The notes below the pieces were generated by a model. That model saw only the letters and a program-made list of their open reading frames with translations. It was not told the origin of the DNA and ran no database searches. Position numbers and translations under genes: made by a program. 64,000 bases of DNA from Rhododendron vialii (taxonomy: Eukaryota; Streptophyta; Magnoliopsida; Ericales; Ericaceae): assembly GCF_030253575.1 (NCBI RefSeq), contig NC_080568.1:30841001-30905000 (forward strand). Direction: 5' to 3'. This document shows positions 25,225-36,854 of this stretch, one piece after another. Numbering within the stretch: position 1 is the first letter of the stretch; each line of letters starts with the position of its first letter.

Positions 25225-25760
25225 GCCGGCTCTCAGGATCTAAAGTCCCATAATTCGCGTGCACGTGCACAAGCGCTTGTGTCGCAGCCTTTTAAAAATA
25301 TCTCAAATTACTAAAATTCCGTCTTTTAGAAAATATCTCAAACTACTAAAATTCACACTGCTGCTGAAGGATGATGTGACTAAGCTCGGGATGCGTTAGC
25401 CGCCGCCGATGATATTTGAGATTTATGAGAATTAGTGGGGGGATTTTGGTAAATAGGTGGTGTACAGGGGGAGGATTTGGGGAGGGAACAAGGTGGATGG
25501 AAAGCGGTGGTGGGTTTGATTGGTTATGTACCTTGCTTGGAGTTGGAGTTAGCGTAGGGAAGGGAAAAGGTCGATTGGAAAGAGTGTGGGAGAGAGAGAG
25601 ATGGAGTGTGGGAGTTAGAGAGAGAGAGAGAGGGGTGGGGGGAGGAGAGAGAGACGGCGGGGGAGGAGGGATGTAGATACAGGGCGGGGGGGAAAGGGGG
25701 GCAGAGATAGTTGTATTTGGATGAGAGAGAGAGAGAGAGAGAGAGAGTAAAAAGGAGTCA
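25225..25760 (-). promoter_or_regulatory. 5' region of the kinase gene with GA/CT-rich tract
   Basis: Upstream of the ATG at 25224 a CACGTG core lies at 25262-25267. A purine-rich (plus-strand) segment at 25580-25747 ends in (GA)n at 25723-25747; on the gene strand this is the CT-rich pattern common in plant core promoters. The GA-driven open frame at 25416-25676 is not a gene. Confidence 0.45.
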
Positions 25761-28382
25761 GTTGGGGCTTTTACTCCTGGGATTGGATTTTCTGGTTATT
25801 GTCGCGGTCTGAGGTTCAATTACGGAATTGCCACTGTAGGCTCAAGACACTCTACGGTGGAGTAGAGTACATGGTAACCCCATGGAGTCAAAGGAGAGAG
25901 AGCACCCACCAGAAAATTCCACTCTTTTTCTAGCTTACTTCCAAAGGGATGGAGAAATGTACCGCTAAGCAACATGCGGGTGAGATAAATTCAAAGAACG
26001 TCAACCACCAAACCAATTGCTTGCGCTGTTGGCGAGATTCGAACCCTCAACTTTCATGTGAAAGAAACGATGAGGAAATGTCATTTTTTACAAATCCGTT
26101 GACCTTTTTTTTGTCACACGGTAGTATGTTAGCAATAGTAAGTTAGTTAGTTAGATTACTACAAAGGAATTAAACTGCTGCTCTATCAGCTCGAACCTAT
26201 TACCTCAATCCTTAGGTCTCAAACCCAAGAAAAATTACCAATATACTACTTGTGACACAATTTTGTTTTGTTCTTATGTTAATGTTAATTATTAGCAAAG
26301 TGCTTTGTAATTCAATTATTATGATCATCTCTCTTTGGGTACCGTACCACCATCAATAGTTCATTATTCATTTTTTCTTAAATTAAAGTTTGATTGAATG
26401 CTCAAATGGGTAGTATAGTATAATTTGAGTAAAACTATCATCATTGTGATCCCAAAGACAGAGAGGGAAAAAAAATAAAAAGGGCCTAGCTCCTATGATA
26501 TCATGAATGGGGCGGGTACAACAAACAGCAAAACAATAAAGAGAGATTGGGCTCACGAGGGGCCTGCATGGCTACCTACCTACTAATAAGCATCTCTAAG
26601 TTATTCTTCCTCATAATTATTAATACCGCGCTTGGATGAGTTTTTGAAAAATTTTAAATTTTTTTTTATGTGAGTAATGATTGGAAGTAGGGTAATAAGT
26701 GAAAAAAGATAAAGAGAAAAATGATTAGAGATAAGAATAATGATTGAAAGTAGAGGTAACGAGTATTTTTTGAGTTTGACTTTTAAAAAAAAAAAAAAGG
26801 GGAAACGAACAAACGTTTTTAAAAAATGTTTACCATACCGACCTTTGTCAGCTAATTTTGTTAGTAATTGCTCAAATATCACAAGATGCTCTACGGACAT
26901 AAGCGCTATGCTTCAAATAAAAAATAAAATAAAATATACCTAATGAGGGTGAAATACGTCATCTAGTTCTATGTAACTCGCACGATATATCCGTCTCAGC
27001 TTAAGTCCTCCTTAAAAATCATGTCATATTTGTGACTAAAAAGAAACACGTTTTTGTGCTTAATTTTTTTTTAAAACTTTGACACTAATTTAAATATCTC
27101 AATGCTTTTTCAAAATTCAGAGTATAAAAACTTTAAAAAAAAGAAAAAGCAACTGAAATTTTACGGAAAGAGTATATTATGAATGGATATAGAAGTGAAA
27201 GATTTTTGGTACTATTCTTGAAAAGGCTTTGTTTCAACCAAATTCAAATAGTAATAAATGTGTAATTAACTTTAGCTTAAATAATTGGACATTAAAATAA
27301 TTGTAAGCAGAGACTCGTTTGGACTTTGGAGTATAAAAGTGAAAACTGTGAAAAACACAGTACTGATGAATGACTGCAAGTTTGACAATTTGTTTGGATT
27401 GCAATAAAATTTTCACCAACCACTTGTACCACCCTATAAAAAGACTTGATTTTCTCATTTATTACAAGTAACACATGGAGGAGAACATGTTGGCAATTTA
27501 AATAAATAAATAAATAAAACCCATACGATTCCACACACATTTGTGTCCGAATCTGTGTGCTAAAAATGATTTTTCCGAACAAGAAACCATGTACGAATTA
27601 GATCTTTGTTTTGGTTTCGATATATAGTCCACACTTTCGTAGATGTCATCTAAAGTTTTTTTTTTTTAGAGCATTTATAACTATCTCAAATCACACTAAA
27701 AGATGAAATTTAAAAATACATAAACAGTGCTATAAATATATGGAAATGATTTTCGCATATCCACACTCTTTTTTTTAATATTTTTTAGTGGAAAAAATAT
27801 ATACACTTTCAACACTAAAAAATAAAAAAAGGTGTAGATATAAAAAATGGAAGTGTGAAAACCACTACGCTAAATATTTCCCTTTTTTTTATTTGAGTTT
27901 CCTTCAATCCACAAAAATAAAAGTCTTATGGGTTTTAATTTCATGTTCTGTCGAGTGCAATTTACATTTAATCAAAGGTATCTTGTCATAAAAGCTAATA
28001 ACTTGGTGAAAATTTATTAATAATATCTCACATCATAGTCAAGTTAGTTTATGCTATACTTGTTTTTAAGTACTATCTATTTCTGCTAAAAACTTATTTT
28101 TTACACTATCTACCAAACTACATTTTGTCTTAGAAAGAGGAAAAAGGGAAAAGGGCAAAAAAAAAAATGGCGAACGTGAAAAGAGCAGTTTATTGCAATT
28201 TGCCGTCCAATTGTTTTTAGTAAGCTACACATTGAAAGGCAGAAAAGAATTTTCGACAGAAGAGTGAGAAAAAAGAAGGGTGATTTAGACTTTTGCGTGA
28301 CGAAAGTCGTAACCACGCGGGAGTTATGCGTTTATGTTTAAATGATAGTGATTTTTTTCTCTTTTTTGTTGCTAAATAAATG

Positions 28383-28438
<56 letters not shown>
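28383..28438. repeat. (AT)11(AG)17 compound microsatellite
   Basis: An uninterrupted AT run passes into an AG run. Next to it a 22-bp sequence containing TTTGTGTGGGAGCCTCATA occurs twice (about 28446-28466 and 28481-28500), separated by a second short AT run. Confidence 0.9.
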
Positions 28439-28440
<2 letters not shown>

Positions 28441-28824
28441 GAAACATTTGTGTGGGAGCCTCATATATATATATTACACATTTGTGTGGGAGCCTCATAC
28501 TGGCGGTGGAATCCATACAATGCGTGGTGGAAACAGCCTTTGGCTCGAGAGCAAATAATTTTTTTTCCATTTTTCTTGCCTTCTCAATATATATTTTGTC
28601 ATGTTTGAATTTGTATTTAAATCGGAAAAAATTAAATTTTGATGCAAAACTTAAAAAATATGCACTAAAAGACGAAAAATAAACCATCAAGATTATGGTA
28701 TCCTTATCTATTGTAAAGTGTCAAACTGAAGGATTCAAGTGTTTTTACTTATTAGATTTGTCGGCTGAGAAGAACCAAATTACGATATATTAAGTTTTAA
28801 AAAAAAACACAGAGATCAAAATAA

Positions 28825-28866
28825 CTTGTTAGAAATTTTTTTTTTTTTTGATCCTCTTGTTAGAAA
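28825..28866 (-). mobile_element. Micro poly-A retroinsertion with 11-bp TSD
   Basis: CTTGTTAGAAA at 28825-28835 is repeated exactly at 28856-28866. Between them lie only 20 bases, a T14 run plus GATCCT, i.e. AGGATC plus poly-A on the minus strand. This fits a LINE-mediated insertion truncated to almost nothing but its tail. Confidence 0.65.
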
Positions 28867-29005
28867 ATTAATGAGTTAAGCAAAACACAACGTGAGTATT
28901 TTTTGGGAGTAAACTACATAGGTAGAAGGGTTCACTGAAAGCCTTTAATTCTAATAAATACTACTCCAGTAGTATATTGTTTCTTGCACTCGTATGAGCA
29001 AACGG

Positions 29006-29057
29006 ATGCATTGTTGAATTTCCGTTTGACCCCAAAAAAAAAAAAAAAATGCATTGT
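29006..29057 (+). mobile_element. Micro poly-A retroinsertion with 9-bp TSD
   Basis: ATGCATTGT at 29006-29014 is repeated at 29049-29057. The 34-base insert ends in GACCCC followed by a run of about 16 A, the last of which may belong to the duplication. Confidence 0.6.
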
Positions 29058-29826
29058 AATAACTACTCCATACGAAAATAAATTCTCCTTTTTTCTCAAA
29101 CCGAACGCGAAACAATTTTAGACCCCGTTTGTTTGAAATAACTAACGGTGAGAAAATCATACAATATAACATAGGATATACAATTTTATTTATCTTTCTA
29201 GTGATAATGAGATTAACGATCCCCTACACCTCTTATATAGAATCATAAGTATATCTTTCATTTTCTGAGATTATTTATCCGACGTATTTTTAATTGACAT
29301 CGTTAAAGATTTAACCCAACTTATATATGATTTTCTCGAATATATAACCTAATTTAACGCCATAGCCACGTAAAGGCCTCCATAATTATTAATTAGTACA
29401 ATCTTAAGAAATGGGCGTGGGTCCACATCATTGACCACCTTAATAAAATAAATAAATTAAATGGAAGATTATTAAATTAAATTGAATAAAAACTTGTCAA
29501 CTCATCGCACCATATTTATTCTGGTTCTAGAAACGTACTATTCTATATTTAAGAACTTGAAAAGGAGATCAATTCATTAGCGTAGACAATATTAATTATT
29601 AATATTCTATTTGCTAAGGAAGTTTCATATATCCCTTTTGCTTTCCAATTTCGACCAATTAATAATAACAACTAATTTGATGTTAGTTAATTAAAAGCCG
29701 CGTAATCTTTAAGTCTTGTGATAGACAACGAAAGTACGTGGAAAAAGTCATCGTAGGAGCTGGTTTTGCCACGTATTACTAGGAGAGAGGGACAAGAAGG
29801 TGAATTTATAAAGAAATGCTAGATGC

Positions 29827-29918
29827 AAAGAAAATACTCTTAAAGTGTATATGAACGACTCAGATGCACTACACAGTGAATCTGAGCCGTTCATATAAAC
29901 TTTAAGGGTATTTTCTTT
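29827..29918. repeat. Long near-perfect hairpin (39-bp arms, 14-bp loop)
   Basis: Arm 1 (29827-29865) and arm 2 (29880-29918) pair with few mismatches: AAAGAAAATACTCTTAAAG against CTTTAAGGGTATTTTCTTT at the base, and TGAACGACTCAGAT against ATCTGAGCCGTTCA near the loop. It is either a minimal MITE or a young hairpin able to make small RNA. No coding frame is associated with it. Confidence 0.7.
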
Positions 29919-30745
29919 GTCCCTAGCTCTCCTCGAATTTATATGAGAAAGATCGATTCCAAGGAATTCAAGACAAGTATCAGGTAACCAAGTAGCGTGG
30001 GTGTTTATCCGCACAAGCAACCGTGTGAAAAGGTTGTGAAAAGATTGTACGGTTTAGTTAAAGGTGCGTGCAAATTGGTTGGAACACCTTGCATTAAAAA
30101 AAAGTGAGTGTTTATTTAATACTCCTATTTACCATAACTATTGATTGAATCAAAAATAAAGGAATAGAATGTGAAATTGAAGTACTTAGACCATGCGCAA
30201 CAGACTAGATAAAATAGATACAGTATTTTAAAGCTATTTCAGACTAGAAATTGTCCGTGCCCTAGAGACACAAATGCAACACGTTTTTGCGCTCCTATTA
30301 ACCACCCCACCAACAAAACCGAACTTCTCTGAAATTCGAGCGAAACGATTAAAACACCTCAATAGAGTCTCACTAACTGCCAGCACCCAACAACTCGGGG
30401 ATGCTGCCGAGTAGGTGCAGAGTGTGCAGCTAATTCGGTCATTCATTTCGGTACGGATGACTCAGATCGAGTCTGAACTCATACAAATTTGAATTGTTCA
30501 TTGTTCAATTAAGATCCGAGCCGTCGATTGTAGAAATAAATTTGCCAAAGTACTGCTTGTCTAGATGAATTTGCCCGGGTAATGTATATACATGGGATGT
30601 ATAATTCACATGGTTTTTTTAATTATTTATTGATCGGGAGAATATTCACATGTTCTCTCCCTCCCCCTCTCTGAAGAAAGTAATAGTGCTAAAGATATAT
30701 ATAGATATACAGTCCCGATTAAGTTCACACTTTTTACGGTCATGA

Positions 30746-30918
30746 CCGGCCGCACCTTCTCTTTTCCGATCGAATTTCGATGATCCGAGCAGTTCAATAT
30801 GTTAAGAACGAGATTTTAAGGTTACCCGCGAGAAATCGGCAAAAAACAAATAAAATACCGGGAATGACTTGATTTGAGCAGTTTTTTTATTGAACCGAGG
30901 GGAGGTGCGGACCGGAAT
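30746..30918. mobile_element. Second copy of the MULE-like MITE family
   Basis: The terminal inverted sequences GGCCGCACCT and AGGTGCGG(A)CC bracket an interior that shares GAGATTTTAAGG, GCGAGAAATCGGCAAAAAA-like and GACTTGATTTGAGCAGTTTTT sequence with the left half of the MITE at 2738-3099. No clear TSD is visible. Confidence 0.5.
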
Positions 30919-31430
30919 CAGGTCAAAAATCCCTGACCTCATCCAAACGGTGTGTATATGGCAAAAATAGAAAGAAAAAGTCATGATCTTTTATATGGGA
31001 GATAAAAATCATCTTATTTGGACGTGTGGATAGATATGAAACGAAAAACAAATAACGATTTAGATATCCAGTGAATATAATTTTTTTAATGAGGGATTTA
31101 AAAGATGTCAAAATCAAACTGGGCTCACAGTAAGATGATCATCCAAACCGAACATTTTATAGGACTTATTAATTTGAATATAAATTAAATTATTTTACAT
31201 GTATGATACTATGTGTTGATATACCTATCATTGGCCAACCAAGACAAAAAAAATTCATCAAGATCCTTTCAACAACACATACAAGATGAGTGATTTGGAG
31301 CATCTCATTGTGGGCTCAAAAACTAAATACTCCGTATGAGCTTAAAATTTGAGTACTTGAAAATTTCAACACAGCACAAGTCCTCCCGTCAATCTATTGA
31401 ACATTGACTCGCCTCATCTAGAGAGTCGTT

Positions 31431-31488
31431 GTATCAAAAGTTAGGAATATTGGAAAGCATGTATCAAAAGTTAGGAATATTGGAAAGT
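31431..31488. repeat. 30-bp tandem duplication
   Basis: GTATCAAAAGTTAGGAATAT plus TGGAAAG occurs twice in direct succession. It produces the repeated MYQKLGILES in an otherwise unsupported frame. Confidence 0.8.
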
Positions 31489-32212
31489 ACACGCGCGAGG
31501 GACTTAGGTATTTTTGTCACATCGTTCATCTTGACGAACGAAATTGAAAAAATAAAGAAACATAGACAATGGTTTGAAAATAAAAAATCGCTAAAAACAA
31601 CGTTAAAGGCATTGAAAAGACAATCTTTTAATTACTAGTTTCTTAATTAGCGTCATCTTGTATGGGCCTCAATTTTTGTCTATACATTGATATGGGAGTT
31701 ATCATTTTTGGATTTTCGGCACCATCTTTTCGGTTGTTTTCTCTTAGATTTTGCTAGATTTGGGAATATTTGTTATATCACATCGTTTGTCTTGACGAGA
31801 AGAACTAGAAAAATACAAAGATATAGACCGAAGTTTAAAAAAACTCACTAAATATTTATACGATGGCAAAGATATTGAAAAGAGTGTGTTTTAATTTTTT
31901 TAGTGTCGTCTTATATGAACTTTTTTTCAACCTTTCTCCATATACTTATACTTAATCGGGTTTTTTCGTCGAGACGAACGATATGACGTAAAAATCAAAT
32001 CCAAATTTGATTGAAGAGAAAAACAACCAATAATCTTGCTTTTGCAAAGTGCATGTGACATGAGACAATGGCGGTTCTAAATGGAGTTAATTTCACCATG
32101 GCGACTGGGAATTTTTTTTTTTCCCTCGGTGAATCAGTTTTTTCCTAGTTACGTTTTAGAGTGCTTTTACAAAAAAGTGGAGTGTAAAAATCAGTTACAT
32201 ATATTCCTCTCC

Positions 32213-32628
32213 AATTATGTGACCCGAAATCCTGATTATACTCTAGAAGAAACCAAGATTACGGATATGAAAGAAACTCCATATAAACGAAGTATGGACC
32301 GAATATATTTTGATAGGGAGATTATCGATAAATCTTCTAAAATGGAACTTTATATATATCCAAGTTTGGACCAACTGAGATATTCCTATCGATGAAAGGG
32401 TATGGAATATCATGAATCCAATTTATGTGACCCGAAATCCTGATTATACTCTAGAAAAAATCAAGATTATAGATATGAAAGAAACTCGATCCGTATAAAC
32501 AAAGTATGGACTGGAGATATTTTGATAGGGAGATTGTCGATAAATCTTCTAAAACGAAACTTTATATATATTCAGATCGATCAACGGAGATATTCATATC
32601 GGTGAAAGAATATCGAATAACATGAATT
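32213..32628. repeat. 208-bp tandem duplication, origin unknown
   Basis: The copies begin at about 32213 and 32421 and share TTATGTGACCCGAAATCCTG, GATATGAAAGAAACTC, ATTTTGATAGGGAGATT and GATAAATCTTCTAAAA. They have diverged by roughly 10-15% with small indels. I do not recognise the sequence. Confidence 0.75.
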
Positions 32629-33699
32629 ACAACAGAATTTGTGGTGGGTGGAAACTAAAACTTAGGTCAAATCAAAGCGCACGTTAAGGTGGAATATTGA
32701 CAATTTCTTTCAAATGGGGACCAACCAGTTTGAAAATTTGACAGAGGTTGAGAAAATGACCCAATCTATATATGGAGAAAATATCGAAATAAGTCAATCT
32801 ATTTATTTATGGAGGCACACCCGATTTATTTTCATCATCAAACCCACGAAAATAATTCTGAAAGGTCTCCTTTGAAGTAGTAGTCCGTTAGTTGGTAGGA
32901 AATTTTCTAATGGGATGGCCCTTAATTAGACTTTCCTTTTGTGTGACGTTGATATTTTAGAGGTAGAGTCGTGCTACAGGTACTGATATTTGAAATACGA
33001 ATCTAGCGTTTAAACTCTGGAGTTGTTCAATTCACATGGACCGAAAGTGATGCACGTGGGATCCACAAACACCGAACAGCTGCAGACACGTCTGAGTCTA
33101 AAGCATTTTTCTTTTAGCTAAAACAAGTAATATATTTTCTCAGTTTTCTTTTTACTATTTTCAGTTTTCACACTTTTTTATCTTCTTTTGTGTGAATCAA
33201 CAATAATATCCTTTTATGCTGATAAAATTAAAACTATGAAAGGACAACGTTGTAATTTGACATGAATAAAAACAAAAATACTGCAGATGTAAATTAAGGG
33301 AGTGTCGGAATCACTCCCTTGGCCTTTAGCTAATACTGTAGTAAGTATTAATTTGTCATAAGTCACAGGAGTGTTTGTTGCGTTTGAATTTTATAATAAA
33401 AGAGGGTTATACAAATCAAAAGTCAAAAAAGTATCAAAAAAATGCAACTTGTTACCTTCAGATTATAGGATCTTGTAATCTGAACGAAAAATTGAAAGAT
33501 TAGATCAAGTACCTATACTTATCTAGTTGAGCTAATTTTATACCGATTGGCTTGAAAATTATTTTAGAATTATTGAATGGCTCGGATTATCCGTGTGGGA
33601 CCCAGAGTGGACTCCCCGTGCCGGTATGTGCACAATCGTTGCCCAAAATGTCAGTGTCCAAAGAAGGACATGAAAATCACTACCCTAAATCTATCCTTG

Positions 33700-33852
33700 A
33701 AGCAAGTGGAGTGGAGTTCAGTTGGTGCCTCTCTTATACTCTCATGCAGATGGACAGGGTTCGATTCCCCTAAACACCCATTCCTCTCTCCAAATTTCCT
33801 AGGTTAGATTAGATCAGAATTAACGAATTATAAAAATTAAAAAAAAAAATTA
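33700..33852 (+). mobile_element. tRNA-derived SINE (probably a diverged copy)
   Basis: There is an A-box-like stretch TTCAGTTGGTGCC at about 33717-33729 and a perfect B-box-like GGGTTCGATTCCCC at about 33758-33771. An A-rich tail lies near 33829-33849. No clear TSD is seen. Confidence 0.5.
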
Positions 33853-33885
33853 TCCCTGAATTCATTCTCTTGAAGCCACTTCTAT

Positions 33886-34541
33886 GGCACCTCAAGACTC
33901 TTTTTTGACAAACCAGAAAATGCAGATATTATATAAGAAAATAGGAGAGTTCTAGAGAGAGAAAGAGTTCCCTGGGAAGGGTTTCCCCTCCTCCCCATTT
34001 CCGCTGCCCCCTTCCCCTCTTTCCCCTCTTCTCAGTTCCCCCTTTTCTTCTCTTCCTGCATCTCCACCTCTCCGTCCCCCTCTCCTTCGGCTCTCTCTCT
34101 TCTCTGGTCTCTCCTTTCCTTCTATGGTTGTGAGATGGTTGAGGCTCTCTTCTTTGGAAGACGAGATCTCCCACTCTCCCCATCATTTTTTGGATCAGGA
34201 GCCAGATTTAGAGTTCTAGATCTGGTTTTTTTTGGAATCAGTGTACCGGCGACGAAGACGGCGTCTGCAGCGGCTTCTGCCTTCAGTTTGTGGCGGGACG
34301 AGTTCAAGTTGATGCGGCGGGTCATCCAGGAGGGGTGTTCATACCTGGCCTCTCAATTGCGGGCTCTCCAACCCCTCTTCACGAGTGTGATCGATGGGTC
34401 CGGCTCTGGCGTCGTGGTTCCATGCGTCTTTTTGTTTTCTTGTTTATTGTTTCTTGTATTTCCGGACCAGTAATGTCCGTTTTTATTGTACTGTTTTCTT
34501 ATATAACATCTGCATTTTCTGGTTGGCACCTCATGACTCTT
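33886..34541. mobile_element. TIR element carrying GC-rich sequence (Pack-MULE-like candidate)
   Basis: Terminal inverted repeats of 33 bp, beginning AACCAGAAAATGCAGAT, lie at 33911-33943 and 34492-34524 and match at 31 of 33 positions. The interior is pyrimidine-rich and then distinctly GC-richer than the surroundings, and includes an open frame at 34135-34473 (112 codons) of no recognised family. The whole is bracketed by 17-bp direct repeats GGCACCTCAAGACTCTT (33886-33902) and GGCACCTCATGACTCTT (34525-34541). The right repeat directly abuts the TIR, but 8 extra bases separate the left one. A DNA transposon that captured host sequence is the simplest reading. A retroposed copy is possible. 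Confidence 0.55.
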
Positions 34542-34888
34542 AATTCCAAATAAATTATTACCACATTATTTTTCATAAGTTCCTGTAACGTTACTCCATT
34601 TTCCTTCTATGACTATTAATCAATAGGACGATGACCAACTTTAATTAATGAGCTTGGATTATTCTTTGTTTGAGAAAGACCAGAAGCAGCCAGTACCGGT
34701 TGTCAATCAAAATCAAGAAAAGAAAAAAAAAAATAATACTAACAGCTTTGAATGTGCATCGTCTGCATTGCCATTTTTCCTCGGTCACTATCTTCAATTT
34801 TGATTTCCCATTCAAGACTTGTTCATAGGCTGTTTAAATTTGCCCGGTCAACACATTGTGCAGTTGCTAATGCTATTTTTAATTTGAG

Positions 34889-35092
34889 GAAAACTTATTT
34901 ACGGAGGCGCCGTAAATAGGTGGGCAATCTCGGCCTTCCAAAAGTGTTTTGGACGATCCGGATTAAAGTTTATCTTTTACTGGTGGTCAAAGATTAAAAA
35001 CATATTTCAATCTTTGATTGTCGAAACGGACGGTTGAGATCGTTAAACTCTGTAAAGAGCCGCTTTGTAGCGGCTCCGTAAATAAGTTTCTC
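34889..35092. mobile_element. MITE with AAACTTATTTACGGAG termini (about 200 bp)
   Basis: AAACTTATTTACGGAGGCGC at 34891-34910 is inverted as GGCTCCGTAAATAAGTTT at 35072-35089. The interior has weak dyad symmetry (GATCCGGA, GGACGGTTGAGATC). It has no coding capacity, and the TSD is not clear. Confidence 0.55.
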
Positions 35093-35616
35093 TCTTTTAA
35101 TTTTATTAACCTTACATTTTTCTTACTTATACAATGAGTAGTGAGTACTACTTGGTGGGTTTTCAATTCATTTACTTCTTTGTCCAAAAGGTTCATTGAA
35201 TCTTTAACCGTTTTGAAGCACTTTTGGTTATAACTCAAGGTGCCCGGGTCTGTTCACGCACACATCTACTATTTTCTAAGAAATTAATCTCACCGTCCAC
35301 TAGCAAAGGAAATAATCAAAACCGCATAAACTAGTTCCGTAAGAGTTGATAGCACACAGGAAGTTTGAGACTTATAAGGAGGGAGTAAACCTCTTTCGGA
35401 CCCGAGGCTTAGGTGGGAGCATATCTTAAGTTTCACGCCTTGGCTATCAAGCCACTCCTTGGGATTCATGTTTTTGAGTACTAGTTATACAAAATTTAAC
35501 CACTTTGTACATATATTTCCAGAAGTTAGGTCTGTTTTCTAGTTCTCTTCCAACTATACCCCATCGATGGTAGTGTTATATATACTACTATTGTTGAAGT
35601 TAATGCATAGTTTTTG

Positions 35617-35765
35617 TTTTTGTTTTTTTTTCTAAGAGTCCGAAACGATAGAACGTTAGTGGTTAGTAGTTACACCAAGAGTCGAGCAGCTCATTTATGA
35701 TGACTCGACCACGAGACCTCTCTCCTGAAAGGAAGAGTAACGCACCAACCGCGCTAGCGGCCGTG
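35617..35765 (-). mobile_element. tRNA-derived SINE on the minus strand
   Basis: Read on the minus strand, TAGCGCGGTTGGTGCG (about 35741-35756) matches an A-box and GGTCGAGTCATC (about 35699-35710) resembles a B-box. A poly-T run at 35617-35631 would be its poly-A tail. Confidence 0.55.
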
Positions 35766-36640
35766 GTATTGACATAATTCACTGGACTCCCCCAAACTAC
35801 TTCCAATTTCTCTAGTCTCAAATCTCAATCAATTATTGGGGATACTATAAAACATAAGTTTGTAATTTGGTCCCTCGAATATCTGAAAATTATATTACCT
35901 TTGCTCTCTGAATTTTAGCTTGTTCTCTCCAAAACCAAAGCAATTTTTTAACTTGTTCCCCTTTTACGTGATCAATAACAAGTCGTCGCTAGATGAGGTA
36001 TACATAATCGTACCATACCATACCGAAAGACTTGTTTTCTTCTTCTTTTTTAGTGGAAGGGCAAGAAATACTTGTTTTCGTGTTTTGAGATTAGACTCGC
36101 GTAAAGTTAGTAAACTTTGTTCGTCATTCCACCGTTTGTATTTGTTCTTGCTAATGTTCTTTGACTGTAATGGGTGACAAGAGGCAACAAAAGTAAGCCC
36201 AAAAAGGACAAAACAATAATTAAGATATGTGGTGTTCATTGCTGCACAAAAGCAAAGCAACACGTCAAGGGCCGTCTCCGCAACACATTGGTGTGGAACT
36301 CAACATAAAGCACATAGATCACAAGCTAATGTGTGGGGGAAAAAAGCCTCCAATGAAGACATGTGACATGCACGACAGCTAAATCCAATCCCTTGCCCCT
36401 CCCTCAAGCTTTGGAAAAAAACTATTCAACCGATGCTCTAGTGGCTGTCTCAACCACGCGTTACGCTCAATCCGAATATGTGGATTCCACACCAATATAT
36501 GGCGGAAAAAAAAAAAAAAAAAACCCTTAAGAGCATTTGTTTCAGAGCACTGCTTAATCTCTCCAAGCATTGAGTGCACAAAAAGACATAAACAAAAGAA
36601 AGATTCCACAAAGACCATAACATTGTAGTAAAAACTGAAA
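35766..36640. other. Intergenic DNA before the small ORF gene
   Basis: AT-rich, with a poly-A run at 36506-36523. The open frames at 35920, 35964, 36379 and 36450 overlap homopolymer runs and resemble no family. No gene seen. Confidence 0.45.
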
Positions 36641-36854
36641 GCGAAATAACCACAAAACGAAAGCCACTTGTCGTCCCTCGATTTGCTGTGTTCCAATACC
36701 GTGGATAAAACTTGTCGGTTCTACTTTTCATTTAGCTTCAACCTTTCCATATTGCCAAGTCCCAACTCCATTGAAATACCAAAATTTTCCCATTTTTTTC
36801 CCCTTTCCATAGGAAGCTGAGCGATTCAACCAGAGGCGAAATCGGAGAAGGAAA

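Larger units (their letters stand above)
25760..29800. other. Gene-poor AT-rich intergenic block
   Basis: No supported gene. It contains a tRNA-like B-box on the minus strand near 26034-26046, poly-A/T runs, an (AT)n(AG)n microsatellite at 28383-28438 and two tiny poly-A insertions near 28.8 and 29.0 kb. The open frames here are low-complexity K/N/F/L-rich strings. Confidence 0.5.
29920..33700. other. Gene-poor intergenic block with duplications and a MITE
   Basis: No supported gene. It contains a MULE-family MITE at 30746-30918, a 30-bp tandem duplication at 31431-31488 and a 208-bp tandem duplication at 32213-32628. The frame at 32081-32395 overlaps the latter, and the second copy is broken in that frame. 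Confidence 0.5.

Noticed and set aside
24907..25314. 135-codon plus-strand ORF
   Set aside because: It is antisense to the GC-rich first exon of the kinase gene, whose N-terminus is clearly recognisable.
25416..25676. 86-codon Gly/Arg/Glu-rich ORF
   Set aside because: It is produced by GA/GG-rich low-complexity DNA upstream of the kinase gene.
26030..26060. tRNA gene or SINE suggested by a minus-strand GGTTCGAATCTC
   Set aside because: There is a B-box-like motif only. No A-box at proper spacing, no cloverleaf, no TSD.
28217..28690. 157-codon minus-strand ORF
   Set aside because: Its length comes from reading through the (AT)n(AG)n microsatellite (SLSLSLYIYIYI); the flanks show no family.
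32081..32395. 104-codon ORF as a gene
   Set aside because: It has no recognised family, starts in a poly-T region and overlaps a tandem duplication whose second copy is frame-broken.
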